From positions 1 to 49,185 of the forward strand of contig CAZLGO010000001.1 of assembly GCA_964559295.1 (NCBI GenBank): a DNA stretch of 49,185 nucleotides, given 5' to 3'. The notes under the pieces are model-generated. The model was not told the DNA's origin, did no database searches, and saw only the letters and a list, made by a program, of their open reading frames with translations. Positions 18,101 through 26,579 of the stretch are shown piece by piece; within the stretch, counting starts at the first letter, position 1, and each line of letters starts with the position of its first letter. This DNA comes from CAZLGO01 sp964559295 (GTDB taxonomy: Archaea; Methanobacteriota; Methanobacteria; Methanobacteriales; Methanobacteriaceae). The translations under genes were made by a program, and so were the position numbers.

Positions 18101-18736
18101 CTATCTCCTCGCCCTTGCTACTTTCCTCGCAATTACAAGCTCTCCAATTGCTATAAGGCCCACAAAGAACTTTTCAAGTCCACCGGTTGCCCAAATTGCT
18201 TCACCAAACGTTGATTCTTTTATCCTTTGCTCATACTCCTCTGCTGTTACTCTTTTTCCGGTTCTTCTTCTTGTCACTATTGCAGAAGCTTCCATGAGTT
18301 CTTCCCAACTTACTCCTTTTAGTTCTTGAGCCATAGCCTCAAATATTTTGTAAACCTTGACATCATAAAGTTTAGAGAGTGTTTTTACTATATCAAACGT
18401 TCTTACAACCCCAACTACAATCTCTTCGTTGTTTAGGACAGGTACACTCACCACTTTATGTTTTGAGATTTTCAAAACAGCTGATCTAGCGCTATCATTT
18501 TCATAAACATGCAAAACATGCTCTTTAGGGTGCATGATTTCTGCTACCTTTTTTTTACCTTCTCTGAAACCTTCTGCAACATCAAGGGAAGTTATCCATC
18601 CTACAAGTTTGTTTTTATAATCTACAACAGGTGCTGTAAATCTTCTATGTTTCTCCATCTTTATTGATACTTCAACCAAGTCCTGATCCAAAGATACAAC
18701 CACAAATTCCCTATCCATAATCTCTTTAACTTCCAT
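18101..18736 (-). CDS. Tandem CBS-domain protein, distal gene of the eha operon
   Basis: A 211-residue soluble protein. A CBS pair at about residues 1-125 (VKEIMDREFVVVSLDQDLVEVS..., VAEIMHPKEHVLHVYENDSARSA...) is followed by a ~80-residue C-terminal part of unknown fold (VTRRRTGKRVTAEEYEQR). CBS pairs usually bind adenine nucleotides and act as energy or redox sensors. The ATG at 18736 lies inside the last codons of the polyferredoxin gene (11-bp overlap), with GAGAGG upstream. The 18751 start is less likely. The link to Eha regulation is inferred from coupling only. Confidence 0.75.
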   Translation of the reverse strand: MEVKEIMDREFVVVSLDQDLVEVSIKMEKHRRFTAPVVDYKNKLVGWITSLDVAEGFREGKKKVAEIMHPKEHVLHVYENDSARSAVLKISKHKVVSVPVLNNEEIVVGVVRTFDIVKTLSKLYDVKVYKIFEAMAQELKGVSWEELMEASAIVTRRRTGKRVTAEEYEQRIKESTFGEAIWATGGLEKFFVGLIAIGELVIARKVARARR

Positions 18737-19487
18737 AAGACAACCTCTCAAGTTTTAATGCACTTACAGGGCATCTATTAGAACATACTTCACAAAGAAT
18801 ACATTTGTCCTCTGAGAATATGATTTTATCACCTTCAAGTTTTATGGCACCTGTTGGACAGCCTTCCTCACACATCTGACACGCAACACAATCTTCTTGG
18901 TTTATCAGAAGGTTTTTTGTCTTGATCACAGGTCCCAACTCTCTTTCGAGTTCTATAGCATTCTCGCTGCACACATTCATGCATGCACCACATCCCATGC
19001 ATGCATCCTTGTCTATCTTTGCAGTTTCTTCTTCAAGAGTTATTGCACCTGTGGGACAGAACTTGGCACATGTACCGCACAAAACACACTTTCCCTCATC
19101 TACCTCTATTTTTTTCATCCTCAAGGTTCTATGTGGCACTTTTAGGTCCCTGAGATAATGTGTTACTTGCTCGTTAATGCTTGATGTACTTTCCATAACA
19201 TGTATACATCTTATGGGACAGGTTTGAGCACATATTTCACATTTTACACAGCCTTCAAGTATTTTAGCAGGTCTATTTGCCTTTGCATTAGCTATAGCAT
19301 CTACAGGACATTCTTCAACACACAGATTACATCTTATACATTCAGGAGAGATTATTATAAATTTCCTATCTATTTCGCATTTTCCAATCTCTGGTTTAAA
19401 ATCCCTGACGATATCCTCTAAATCTGCATACTTCTCGGTGATTTCTCCTTTTAAGGCTTCAATATTCTTTTTAAATTTTATCTCCAT
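18726..19487 (-). CDS. Polyferredoxin with six [4Fe-4S] motifs
   Basis: A 253-residue soluble electron carrier. Six CxxCxxCxxxC motifs are visible (CIRCNLCVEECP, CVKCEICAQTCP, CVLCGTCAKFCP, CMGCGACMNVCS, CVACQMCEEGCP, CILCEVCSNRCP), following an N-terminal ~50-residue helical region. It is the third polyferredoxin of this operon, after EhaP and EhaQ. It probably shuttles electrons between the hydrogenase and soluble ferredoxin-linked enzymes such as formylmethanofuran dehydrogenase; that role is inferred. ATG at 19487 is preferred to the TTG at 19502. Confidence 0.85.
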   Translation of the reverse strand: MEIKFKKNIEALKGEITEKYADLEDIVRDFKPEIGKCEIDRKFIIISPECIRCNLCVEECPVDAIANAKANRPAKILEGCVKCEICAQTCPIRCIHVMESTSSINEQVTHYLRDLKVPHRTLRMKKIEVDEGKCVLCGTCAKFCPTGAITLEEETAKIDKDACMGCGACMNVCSENAIELERELGPVIKTKNLLINQEDCVACQMCEEGCPTGAIKLEGDKIIFSEDKCILCEVCSNRCPVSALKLERLSYGS

Positions 19488-19564
19488 TATCACACCATCC
19501 AAACTTTAGCAAAGATCGTTCAAAGAGGGAACAGAAAAATTCACTTTTCAACGTTAAATTTAAG

Positions 19565-20503
19565 CTACTTAAAACTGTTTTGATCAACCTTTTCTAAAAG
19601 ATTCAATTTAGAAATCTCTGGAAGTCCAGATCTTGCGCCAAATTCTTTGATACAACAGGAAGCAACGAAATTTCCAAATCTACCACATTCTTTTAATTTT
19701 CTACCTTTAATAAAACCATAGAGAAATCCAGCATTAAATGCATCTCCAGCACCTGTTGTGTCAATGGATTTTACTCTAAAAGGCTTTATGAGGTAGCTTT
19801 CTTTTCCATTCGTAACATAACAACCCTTATCTCCAAGCTTGAGCGCAACTACACTTATTCCATATTCTAGTAGGGTTTTAACCCCTTCCACATATGTATA
19901 TTCCTTTCTGGTTAAAAATTTTAGCTCCCCTTCGTTTAGTAGAATGATATTCGTCCTTTCTAAAATATCCTTTATGTAATCTACGCCTCTTTCTGCATAT
20001 ATCCTTCCTGGATCAAGGCTGATAATGATATCTTCTGAAATTTCATTTATAAGGTCTTTCTGAGCTTTAATAGACTCTCCCACAAACGATGTGAGGTGAA
20101 GAACCTTGCAATTTTTGATATACTCTATTTTCACTTCGTTAGATTCGATCAAATCGTTGACACCAGGATCCACGTACAAAGCCCTCTGACCATCTGGATC
20201 CACAAAACCAAGAACAATTCCACTTTTCCCGTCCTTTGATACAATTATACCGTTGGTATCCACTCCCTCTTTTTTGAAATCTAAAAGTAAAAGCTTTCCT
20301 TCCCTATCTTGTGAGACTTTACCTATAAAACCTGTCTTCAGCCCTAATCTTGATAGTCCTACCATGGTATTTGCTGCTGAACCACCGCATGACTCATTAA
20401 AACTTACTATAAAACTTTCTTCCTCTTCACCTGCTATTTTGTTCACGCAGTAGAGTTTGTCAAGGTTTAAGGCACCAAAGCCCACAGCATCAAATCCATT
20501 CAT
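19565..20503 (-). CDS. PfkB-family sugar kinase
   Basis: A 312-residue ribokinase-fold kinase. The first PfkB signature region is ESCGGSAANTMVGLSRLGL (residues 37-55). The catalytic DTTGAGDAFNAGFLYG is near 245, with Asp of GAGD as base. The substrate (ribose, adenosine, fructose or another) is not decidable. It overlaps ftr by 4 bp, so it is co-translated with a methanogenesis gene. Its last ten residues (LEKVDQNSFK) are encoded by a hairpin-element fragment, so the true C-terminus was altered. Confidence 0.85.
   Translation of the reverse strand: MNGFDAVGFGALNLDKLYCVNKIAGEEEESFIVSFNESCGGSAANTMVGLSRLGLKTGFIGKVSQDREGKLLLLDFKKEGVDTNGIIVSKDGKSGIVLGFVDPDGQRALYVDPGVNDLIESNEVKIEYIKNCKVLHLTSFVGESIKAQKDLINEISEDIIISLDPGRIYAERGVDYIKDILERTNIILLNEGELKFLTRKEYTYVEGVKTLLEYGISVVALKLGDKGCYVTNGKESYLIKPFRVKSIDTTGAGDAFNAGFLYGFIKGRKLKECGRFGNFVASCCIKEFGARSGLPEISKLNLLEKVDQNSFK
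19578..19605. repeat. Hairpin-element fragment at kinase 3' end
   Basis: The unit TTTTGATCAACCTTTTCTAAAAG (19578-19600) matches one arm and loop of the hairpin family, but the second arm has decayed to ATTCAA. It is read as the last codons of the sugar kinase. The remaining 19503-19564 spacer shows no further repeat. Confidence 0.65.
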
Positions 20504-21381
20504 TTAAACAGCTCGCCCAAATAGATCTTGTAGTCTCCCAACTTGCCTCCATAGTTTCCTGCAGAGACTCTTAAAACACCATCAACATCGAATAGGACTC
20601 TAATTCCGGCTTTCATACCCTCTACTACCGCATCCAGATTCAGACCATTGATTACTATTTCTGGAATATACTTGACTCCCTCAGGAACCATGGATTTCTC
20701 CCCTAATATCTTTTTTAAGGAAGGACAGTATGGATGATTTGTTGTTGGACCTATCCACGGATAATTGGTTTCGGGTTTTGAAGCTGCTGAACAGACGTCG
20801 AAAGGTGTTATAACCCCTTCAACCTCACTTATAGCGTCTAAAGCCTTCCTACCAGCTTCAAGCACAGCTTTTTTATTGCTGCACATATACCAGAAATTCG
20901 CACCCATCAATCCTTCAGAATATCCTACATAACGTTCTATTTGAAAATCTGGAACAGCTATAGGTACAATTATCATTTCCCGATTATATAGTTTTTCTTC
21001 CCATTCATATCCGTCGCCGCAGTGTCCCACATGTTCCATCATGTCCATTTTTCCTATTGGATTGTGAGAAGCGTCAAATAAGGCAGTAAATGGTTTTACA
21101 AGTATATCCTGTCTTATCCTATACGATAGTTCCACTTCGAATTTCTCTAAATCCTCTTTTTCATGCCAGAACTGTAAGATGGCACCTTTCCTACCATCAG
21201 GTGTATCTTCTTCATCTAACCAGGCTTCAACACCACCTTCAACCCGCCCAATAACAGCCCCAGGTGTTGATGTAGAATCATAAGCAGCTCTTTGCAGTGT
21301 TTCGTCATCATCTGCCGTTACAATCACCCTACAGCATATTCCATCAAACGCCTCGCAGTAAGTATCTTCTATCTCAACCAT
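20500..21381 (-). CDS. ftr: Formylmethanofuran:tetrahydromethanopterin formyltransferase
   Basis: Second enzyme of CO2 reduction to methane: moves the formyl group from formylmethanofuran to H4MPT in the cytoplasm. 293 residues, the family length. Seen: the N-terminal IEDTYCEAFDGICCRVIVTADD, AAYDSTSTPGAVIGRVEGGVE near residue 32 and YPWIGPTTNHPYCPSL near 210, all characteristic of Ftr. ATG at 21381 with GGAGGACTTGGGTGA upstream. The TGA of that upstream sequence appears to be the former stop codon of ehaR, before a hairpin element split the two genes. Its place inside the eha operon links the first two steps of the pathway. Confidence 0.95.
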   Translation of the reverse strand: MVEIEDTYCEAFDGICCRVIVTADDDETLQRAAYDSTSTPGAVIGRVEGGVEAWLDEEDTPDGRKGAILQFWHEKEDLEKFEVELSYRIRQDILVKPFTALFDASHNPIGKMDMMEHVGHCGDGYEWEEKLYNREMIIVPIAVPDFQIERYVGYSEGLMGANFWYMCSNKKAVLEAGRKALDAISEVEGVITPFDVCSAASKPETNYPWIGPTTNHPYCPSLKKILGEKSMVPEGVKYIPEIVINGLNLDAVVEGMKAGIRVLFDVDGVLRVSAGNYGGKLGDYKIYLGELFK

Positions 21382-21383
21382 TC

Positions 21384-21525
21384 ACCCAAGTCCTCCTATG
21401 AACTTTTAAGAAAAGTTCACAAAATGTTTTGATCAACCTTTTTCTAAAAGGTTGTACGTCAACGCTCTCACAAAGGGTTTTTTTGATCGATTTTCCTAAA
21501 AGATTTTTATCCAAGTCCTCCGATG
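21384..21525. repeat. Hairpin element with ~17-bp target duplication, ehaR-ftr junction
   Basis: ACCCAAGTCCTCCTATG at 21384-21400 recurs as ATCCAAGTCCTCCGATG at 21509-21525 (15 of 17 identical), flanking about 108 bp. The insert holds GAACTTTT-AAG-AAAAGTTC (21400-21418), TTTTGATCAA (21427-21436), CAACCTTTT-TCT-AAAAGGTTG (21434-21454), and a 25-bp module TACGTCAACGCT...AAAGGGTT at 21455-21479. That module is found identically at 22576-22600. The outer copy (21509-21525) is still the end of ehaR. Confidence 0.85.
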
Positions 21526-22541
21526 GCTTCTCCCCTCACTTCTTTGCGAAATTTACTGCTCTCTTCAGTTAATCTTTCAATGTTATCCTTTGTTATGATC
21601 TCTATCTTCAGAATCTTCATATTTTGAATCTTTTCTTTGAGATCCGAATTTATTGGGTAGTTCTCAAGCGCTGATTTTGGATCCTTCGTGAATGCATTAA
21701 CAAATTTCACAACGAAATCTTTTCCAAATCTGTTGAATAAATCTGCAAGAACAGAGATTATAATTGTATTATCAGCGAGAACTGCGATTTCAGCTTCCCG
21801 GATCGCATACTCATTGCCATTGAATGAAACTGTCAATCCCCCATTATCTCTTGTAAATTGAAATGGCTGAACATCGGTTATACTATCTCCTACGTACATC
21901 ACATCTGAAGCTTTAAATCCAAATTTGTTCAGGATATCCTCAATTGCCTCCTTTTTACCTTCTCCTCCAACTGTTTTTACCTCATCAATGATCTTTCCAA
22001 TTTCCATGCTCCTTATTTCTTTCCAGAAGATTTCATCCAGTGTTTCAAAATCAGGATTTTTGATTATGATCTTTCGAAGTTCCGTGAGTCTTTTTTTATC
22101 TTCAGGGCTGATCGGACGGCTGTCAATATCAAGTTTTGTAGAATAGGTGTTTTCGAATGGAAAGCCAATTATATCGCAAAGTGCACGGATGTAATGCTCA
22201 TAACTTGTACTTACAATGAAAGAGGGCATTATGCTGTTTACGAATTTAAGGGTATCCTTTGCATCGGGGATTAAGAGCACATTTTTGGCTGAATACTCCA
22301 TGATATTATCGTTTGTAGCACCATAAGCCTTTAAAAATGGAACTATTAATTTTAGGGTATCACCTGCATTATAACCAGGTCTTTTTACGACATCTGCCAG
22401 AATATCATCATATTTACTGATTATGGTAAAAAATTTTTCTCCGTCTTCTATAAAATGACCTGCAAGCTCAAATGCATTGTCATTTATTGATATAGGACCT
22501 TCACAATCAGAAATAAAGATTCTTTTGCCCAATTTCTCCAC
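21507..22541 (-). CDS. ehaR: EhaR, HAD-superfamily hydrolase-like subunit of the eha operon
   Basis: A 344-residue soluble protein of the archaeal HAD family that accompanies Eha in methanogens. Motif I is FISDCEGPIS at residues 9-18, with Glu replacing the second Asp of the usual DxD. Motif II Ser is in IVSTSYEH near 112, and motif IV is MYVGDSITDVQPF near 215. Phosphatase activity is thus possible but unproven, and its role in or near the hydrogenase is unknown. The start is GTG at 22541, 5 bases after a repeat hairpin whose AAAGGTTG arm supplies the only Shine-Dalgarno-like sequence. The stop codon TAA is provided by another element. Confidence 0.8.
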   Translation of the reverse strand: MEKLGKRIFISDCEGPISINDNAFELAGHFIEDGEKFFTIISKYDDILADVVKRPGYNAGDTLKLIVPFLKAYGATNDNIMEYSAKNVLLIPDAKDTLKFVNSIMPSFIVSTSYEHYIRALCDIIGFPFENTYSTKLDIDSRPISPEDKKRLTELRKIIIKNPDFETLDEIFWKEIRSMEIGKIIDEVKTVGGEGKKEAIEDILNKFGFKASDVMYVGDSITDVQPFQFTRDNGGLTVSFNGNEYAIREAEIAVLADNTIIISVLADLFNRFGKDFVVKFVNAFTKDPKSALENYPINSDLKEKIQNMKILKIEIITKDNIERLTEESSKFRKEVRGEAIGGLG

Positions 22542-22545
22542 CTTA

Positions 22546-22629
22546 CAACCTTTAATAAAGGTTGATCAAAATATTTACGTCAACGCTCTCACAAAGGGTT
22601 GTTTGGGTCAATCCTTTTCTAAAGGATTG
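22546..22629. repeat. Hairpin element, ehaQ-ehaR junction
   Basis: CAACCTTT-AAT-AAAGGTTG (22546-22564) overlaps TTGATCAA (22562-22569). It is followed by the 25-bp TACGTCAACGCT...AAAGGGTT module (22576-22600), GTTTGGGT and a second stem CAATCCTTT-TCT-AAAGGATTG (22609-22629). The ehaQ stop codon (22608-22610) is inside the element. No target duplication is visible. Confidence 0.8.
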
Positions 22630-23984
22630 TATTGAAGGATTGTTTTGTTGAGTTTTAGTCTAATTGCATCTACAGGGCAGATGGCCTCACATTCACCACA
22701 AAGGATACATTTTTCATTATCAACTATTATTTTATCATCTTCAAGGCTTAAAGCATCTGTTGGACATTTATTTACACATACACCACATGATTGGCATATC
22801 TCATGGTCTGGAATTACCGTTCCACTTCTTTTTCCAACAAGAACCCGTCTTATAAATAATATTTTATCATTCTTCGTATCAAACAACTCTTCCTTGAGTA
22901 ATATGGCATTGGATGGACATACCTCAACACACTTTCCACAGTATACACACTCATCTCCAATATGTATTGGAGCAGGCATCTCAAGTTCTATGCATTCTAC
23001 TGGACACTCTCCTGTACAAATATCACAGCCGATACACTTCTCATCCAATACCATTATCTCTCTTTTTGTTGTTTTACGTGTTATTTCACTAATATTCTCT
23101 ATTTCGAAATCTCTATCCACAATTCTTTTTATTTCATCTTTTATTCTATCTGTTACATCAATTTCAAACTGATCTTCATCATGTTGGATACTGATATCAG
23201 AAGCAATTTTATCTAAAATGGCGTTTATTTTGGCAGCATCATTTGCAAGCCTTTTTGATTCTTTTTCGAGAATTTCAGATACGATTTCTATTGTTTTTAT
23301 CTTGTTGAACCTTTCGTATGCTCTTTTTCATGATGAGTATCTTATGGCAGCGGATGGACATACATCCATACATTCTTCACATCTTGCACAGTATGATGGG
23401 TCTATATAGGGTAAATTGTTCACTTTACCCACATTTATGGCGCCTTTGGATGGACAGACCCTCGCACACGTCATGCAACCTATACATGAATCTTGATCCA
23501 CAACCATGGCTTTTCCAGTAGCTACAGATCTTGGTAGAATTTCACCATATTTTATAGCCTCTGTTGGACATACGCGGGCACAGTAACCACACCTTACACA
23601 TTTTTCTTCATCTATTACACTATGAGCTTCCTCACCACCAGAAGCTATAAGCTGAATTGCACCAGTTTTGCATGCATCTACACACGATCCACATCTAATA
23701 CAAAGTTTTGGATTTATATTTGGTACATTTTCTCGTATAGGTTCTGATAACGTGGTTTTGATATTTATGGCATCATAAGGACATGCTTCTCTGCAAAGTA
23801 CACATCCAATACATTTAGCATCTATTTCAATATGATGATCGGGCGGTATTTCATGTAAAGCATCTACTGGACAGGATTTAAGACAAGGTCTTTCCTTGCA
23901 TTTCTCACATTTGCTATGATCTATTTCATAATCAACTTCTATTTCTCTTAAGGGTTTATAGATTTTTTCCGTTAGTACAGGAAT
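22608..23984 (-). CDS. ehaQ: EhaQ-like polyferredoxin with ten [4Fe-4S] motifs, ATT start and in-frame UGA
   Basis: Soluble multi-cluster ferredoxin of the Eha hydrogenase. Reading one frame from ATT at 23984 (after GGAGTTGAT at 23988-23996) gives six cluster motifs (CEKCKERPCLKSCP, CIGCVLCREACP, CIRCGSCVDACK, CVRCGYCARVCP, CIGCMTCARVCP, CARCEECMDVCP). A TGA at 23328-23330 follows. The same frame then continues for 70 codons of helical linker before four more motifs (CIGCDICTGECP, CVYCGKCVEVCP, CQSCGVCVNKCP, CILCGECEAICP). Ten clusters is the number known for EhaQ, so I read this as one gene interrupted by UGA. Without readthrough the distal part could start at GTG 23120. The last residues (NPLEKD) come from a hairpin element. 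Confidence 0.8.
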
Positions 23985-23996
23985 TTTATCAACTCC

Positions 23997-25013
23997 TTAT
24001 GGGTATTCGTGGAGTTTTAAAGTTATAAGGATTGTATCATCCTTTAACAAAAATCTTGCAGTATAAAGACCTACAACACCAAACGGACACGTTTGATAAC
24101 AGATAGTACATCGCAGGCATTTTTTGGGATCTCTTACAACAATACCTTTATTTTTATCATAAGATAGGGCACCGGTGGGACATTCGTCAACACAGAGCCT
24201 ACAACCATTGCATAGCTCTTCATCCCATGTTATGATGTTCATTCTAAGCCTATCTGTTATCTTCTCAGTGGTCTTTTTTATGATCTCATCATTAGGCAGT
24301 ATTTCGTGGGCTTTTTTCATAAAATCGGTCAATGGTAGTTCAAGCTTTATGATCTTTTCGTAATCCCTTTCTTTTATTCTTTCAAATTCTGTTNNNNNNN
24401 NNNCTATCCTATCTTCGAGGGTTTTGATCAAGAGACTGATGATTTGCTTTTGCTCTTCAATGTTAGAGACGAATATCTCCTTTATGGAGCCTTTTACAGG
24501 ACATGCAGCAATACAATCTCCACAGGATATGCATCTTAGAGGATCTATCCAAATTTTTTTGTCTTCTTGGGTTATAACACCCAATTTACATGCTTGTATA
24601 CATTTTTTACATCTTATACATAGGTAATCGTCGATTACAAATATTTTTTCTGTGGGTAGTAGGGTAAACTCCTCCATTATCAGATGATTTTCACCGGTTC
24701 GCAGCGTTTTAGGATCAGTGGGACATACCTCTGCACAAAAACCACATCTTATGCATGATTTCATGTTTATAACAGGATAGGTGATTCCCTCCTTATCAAT
24801 TACATCTTCATCCCTTACGAGTTTTATAGCACCAGGGGATGGACATGCGGCTACACATGCACCACATGCAATGCACAATTCTTTTTCAACTTCAGGGAAA
24901 TCTCTAAATCTTGAAGGGGTTACTGCTATCTCAGGATCTGTTTTAGCACCTGCAAATTTTTCAACCCACGATTTTCTTGCAAATTCGTACAAATACCATA
25001 TTACTGAAGACAT
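23997..25013 (-). CDS. ehaP: EhaP polyferredoxin with six [4Fe-4S] motifs
   Basis: A 338-residue polyferredoxin carrying electrons to or from the Eha hydrogenase. Cluster motifs: CIACGACVAACPSPG, CIRCGFCAEVCP, CIRCKKCIQACK, CISCGDCIAACP, then a helical linker, then CNGCRLCVDECP and CLRCTICYQTCP. Six clusters matches EhaP. Ten undetermined bases (24394-24403) fall in the linker. The frame is the same on both sides, but the true gap length is unknown. The ATG at 25013 comes six bases after the ehaO stop codon. Confidence 0.87.
   Translation of the reverse strand: MSSVIWYLYEFARKSWVEKFAGAKTDPEIAVTPSRFRDFPEVEKELCIACGACVAACPSPGAIKLVRDEDVIDKEGITYPVINMKSCIRCGFCAEVCPTDPKTLRTGENHLIMEEFTLLPTEKIFVIDDYLCIRCKKCIQACKLGVITQEDKKIWIDPLRCISCGDCIAACPVKGSIKEIFVSNIEEQKQIISLLIKTLEDRIXXXXTEFERIKERDYEKIIKLELPLTDFMKKAHEILPNDEIIKKTTEKITDRLRMNIITWDEELCNGCRLCVDECPTGALSYDKNKGIVVRDPKKCLRCTICYQTCPFGVVGLYTARFLLKDDTILITLKLHEYP
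24394..24403. other. Assembly gap (10 N) inside ehaP
   Basis: Ten N characters, a usual scaffold-gap placeholder, lie within the linker between the fourth and fifth cluster motifs of EhaP. Sequence here may be missing or collapsed. Confidence 0.99.
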
Positions 25014-25019
25014 AAGCCA

Positions 25020-26129
25020 TCATCTTACATTTTGGATACTGCCTGATTCATCAACAAGCACAACCCTTTCTGTGCAGGCAATACATGGATCAACGCTTGC
25101 AAAAGTTGCAACAGCATCTGCAACAGTTGCAACGTCCTTTAACATATATTTTGCACATGCATCTATGTTCATTATACTTGGGGTTCTTATAGAAATGTTT
25201 TTTATCAGATTTCCATTTGTCTCTATCATGTAGGCGAGTTCACCTCTCGGAGCTTCACCTCTCCAATCAGCGTATCCTGCAGGTATATCTATTTTTTTTC
25301 TTATTTTACCTTCAGGAAGATTTTCTATAACTTGCTTTATAAGTTTAATGGACTCAAAAATCTCATCAAATCGATTCATAACTCTTGCAAAATTGTCACC
25401 TTCATCTCGCCATATAACATTAAAATCAAAGTGATCTTGGTATGTAGGATGCTCCAATCTCCAATCAAATTTTATAGAGGATGCTCTTCCTATGGGTCCT
25501 ACAGCTCTCGCCTTAATTGCATCCTCTTTAGACATTTTTCCAACATCCTGTGATCTTAAACCTAACAATGGACCATGTTCGAACATCTCCACATATTTTC
25601 CAAATTGGGATTCAAAATTATGGATTATGTCCATTATCGAATTTAGATGGACATCTTTAGCATCCATCCTTACTCCACCCACAACGTTCCATCCCATGTT
25701 AACTCTGTTGCCAGTTAAAAGCTCAATTGCATCCATTATCATCTCCCTTATATTCAACATGTATACAAAGAGAGTTTCATGTTCAATAGCTTTAAAGTAG
25801 GTTGAATTTGCTATAAGATGACTTTGAATTCTATCAAGCTCATTTGTAAGTACTCTTAAAAATTGAGCACGAAGTGGTGGTCTTTCTCCAGCTATCTTTT
25901 CAAATGCCTCTGCAAATGTTTGGGTGTGGATGTACGAACATATTCCACAAACCCTTTCTGATAAATAAATAGCTTTCTGCCAGGTTTTGCCCACCATTAT
26001 CCTTTCTATACCTCTATGAACATACCCATAGTCAATCTCAGCACTTATTACTTCCTCTCCTCTTGTTTTAAGTTTTATGCGTAATGGTTCTTTAAGACCT
26101 GGGTGGATTGGTCCCACAGGAACTATCAT
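25020..26129 (-). CDS. ehaO: EhaO, [NiFe]-hydrogenase large subunit
   Basis: Catalytic subunit of a group 4 energy-converting hydrogenase, 369 residues, cytoplasmic face of the membrane. Both nickel-binding motifs are intact: ERVCGIC (Cys61 and Cys64) and DPCIAC (Cys349 and Cys352). The second is followed by a tail of 17 residues, which may be left in place or cleaved. GIERIMVG and DWRGEAPRGE match group 4 large subunits. I use ATG at 26129 with GGGAGG upstream instead of the farther 26213 start. Start overlaps the ehaN stop (ATGA), so they are translated together. Confidence 0.92.
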   Translation of the reverse strand: MIVPVGPIHPGLKEPLRIKLKTRGEEVISAEIDYGYVHRGIERIMVGKTWQKAIYLSERVCGICSYIHTQTFAEAFEKIAGERPPLRAQFLRVLTNELDRIQSHLIANSTYFKAIEHETLFVYMLNIREMIMDAIELLTGNRVNMGWNVVGGVRMDAKDVHLNSIMDIIHNFESQFGKYVEMFEHGPLLGLRSQDVGKMSKEDAIKARAVGPIGRASSIKFDWRLEHPTYQDHFDFNVIWRDEGDNFARVMNRFDEIFESIKLIKQVIENLPEGKIRKKIDIPAGYADWRGEAPRGELAYMIETNGNLIKNISIRTPSIMNIDACAKYMLKDVATVADAVATFASVDPCIACTERVVLVDESGSIQNVR

Positions 26130-26575
26130 GGTTTTTGCCTCCCTTTGGCTGCTATTGCACCAGGAGCAACGCTTAGAACTGCCTGTATAATTTCTGATGG
26201 TCTTGGAGGGCATCCTGGAATTTCAGCATCGACAGGTATGAAATCAGACACAGGTGCATATACACTGGAGCCTTCTTGATTGAATACATCTCCAGAAAGT
26301 GGACAGTTGCCAATTGCAACTACTATTTTAGGTTCCGGAGCTTTTGTGTAGATCCTTCGAAGCTTTTCTCTCCATTGTTCCGTAACGGCACCTGTAATAA
26401 GTAGAACATCCGCTTCCCTTGGATTGTTGTGTACATAGATACCGTATTGTTCTATGTCATAACGAGCAGATAGAAGCGCCACTACTTCAATGTCGCATCC
26501 ATTACATCCTCCTGTGTTTATAAGGCTGCAATGAATCGAACTTTTTCTTACAATGTCTTTAAGAGCACCTATCAT
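26126..26575 (-). CDS. ehaN: EhaN, [NiFe]-hydrogenase small subunit
   Basis: A 149-residue small subunit holding the proximal [4Fe-4S] cluster. Cys ligands are in NTGGCNGCDIEVV (residues 20-32), IGNCPLSG near 88 and IPGCPPRP near 119, the group 4 pattern with a NuoB-like fold. It transfers electrons between EhaO and the polyferredoxins. It overlaps ehaO by 4 bp and starts five bases after ehaM. Confidence 0.92.
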   Translation of the reverse strand: MIGALKDIVRKSSIHCSLINTGGCNGCDIEVVALLSARYDIEQYGIYVHNNPREADVLLITGAVTEQWREKLRRIYTKAPEPKIVVAIGNCPLSGDVFNQEGSSVYAPVSDFIPVDAEIPGCPPRPSEIIQAVLSVAPGAIAAKGRQKP

Positions 26576-26579
26576 TTCT

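Noticed and set aside
22645..23172. Plus-strand 175-codon open frame opposite ehaQ (and similar ones opposite the other polyferredoxins)
   Set aside because: It is the antisense of repeated Cys-cluster codons: His/Ser/Thr-rich with no family features. The minus strand carries clear [4Fe-4S] motifs.
23328..23330. Genome-wide reassignment of UGA to a sense codon, to explain the EhaQ and MrpE stops
   Set aside because: UGA ends several genes at exactly the right place here (gatC, cooF, ehaL, ehaN, with ATGA overlaps), and the MrpE reading also contains UAG.
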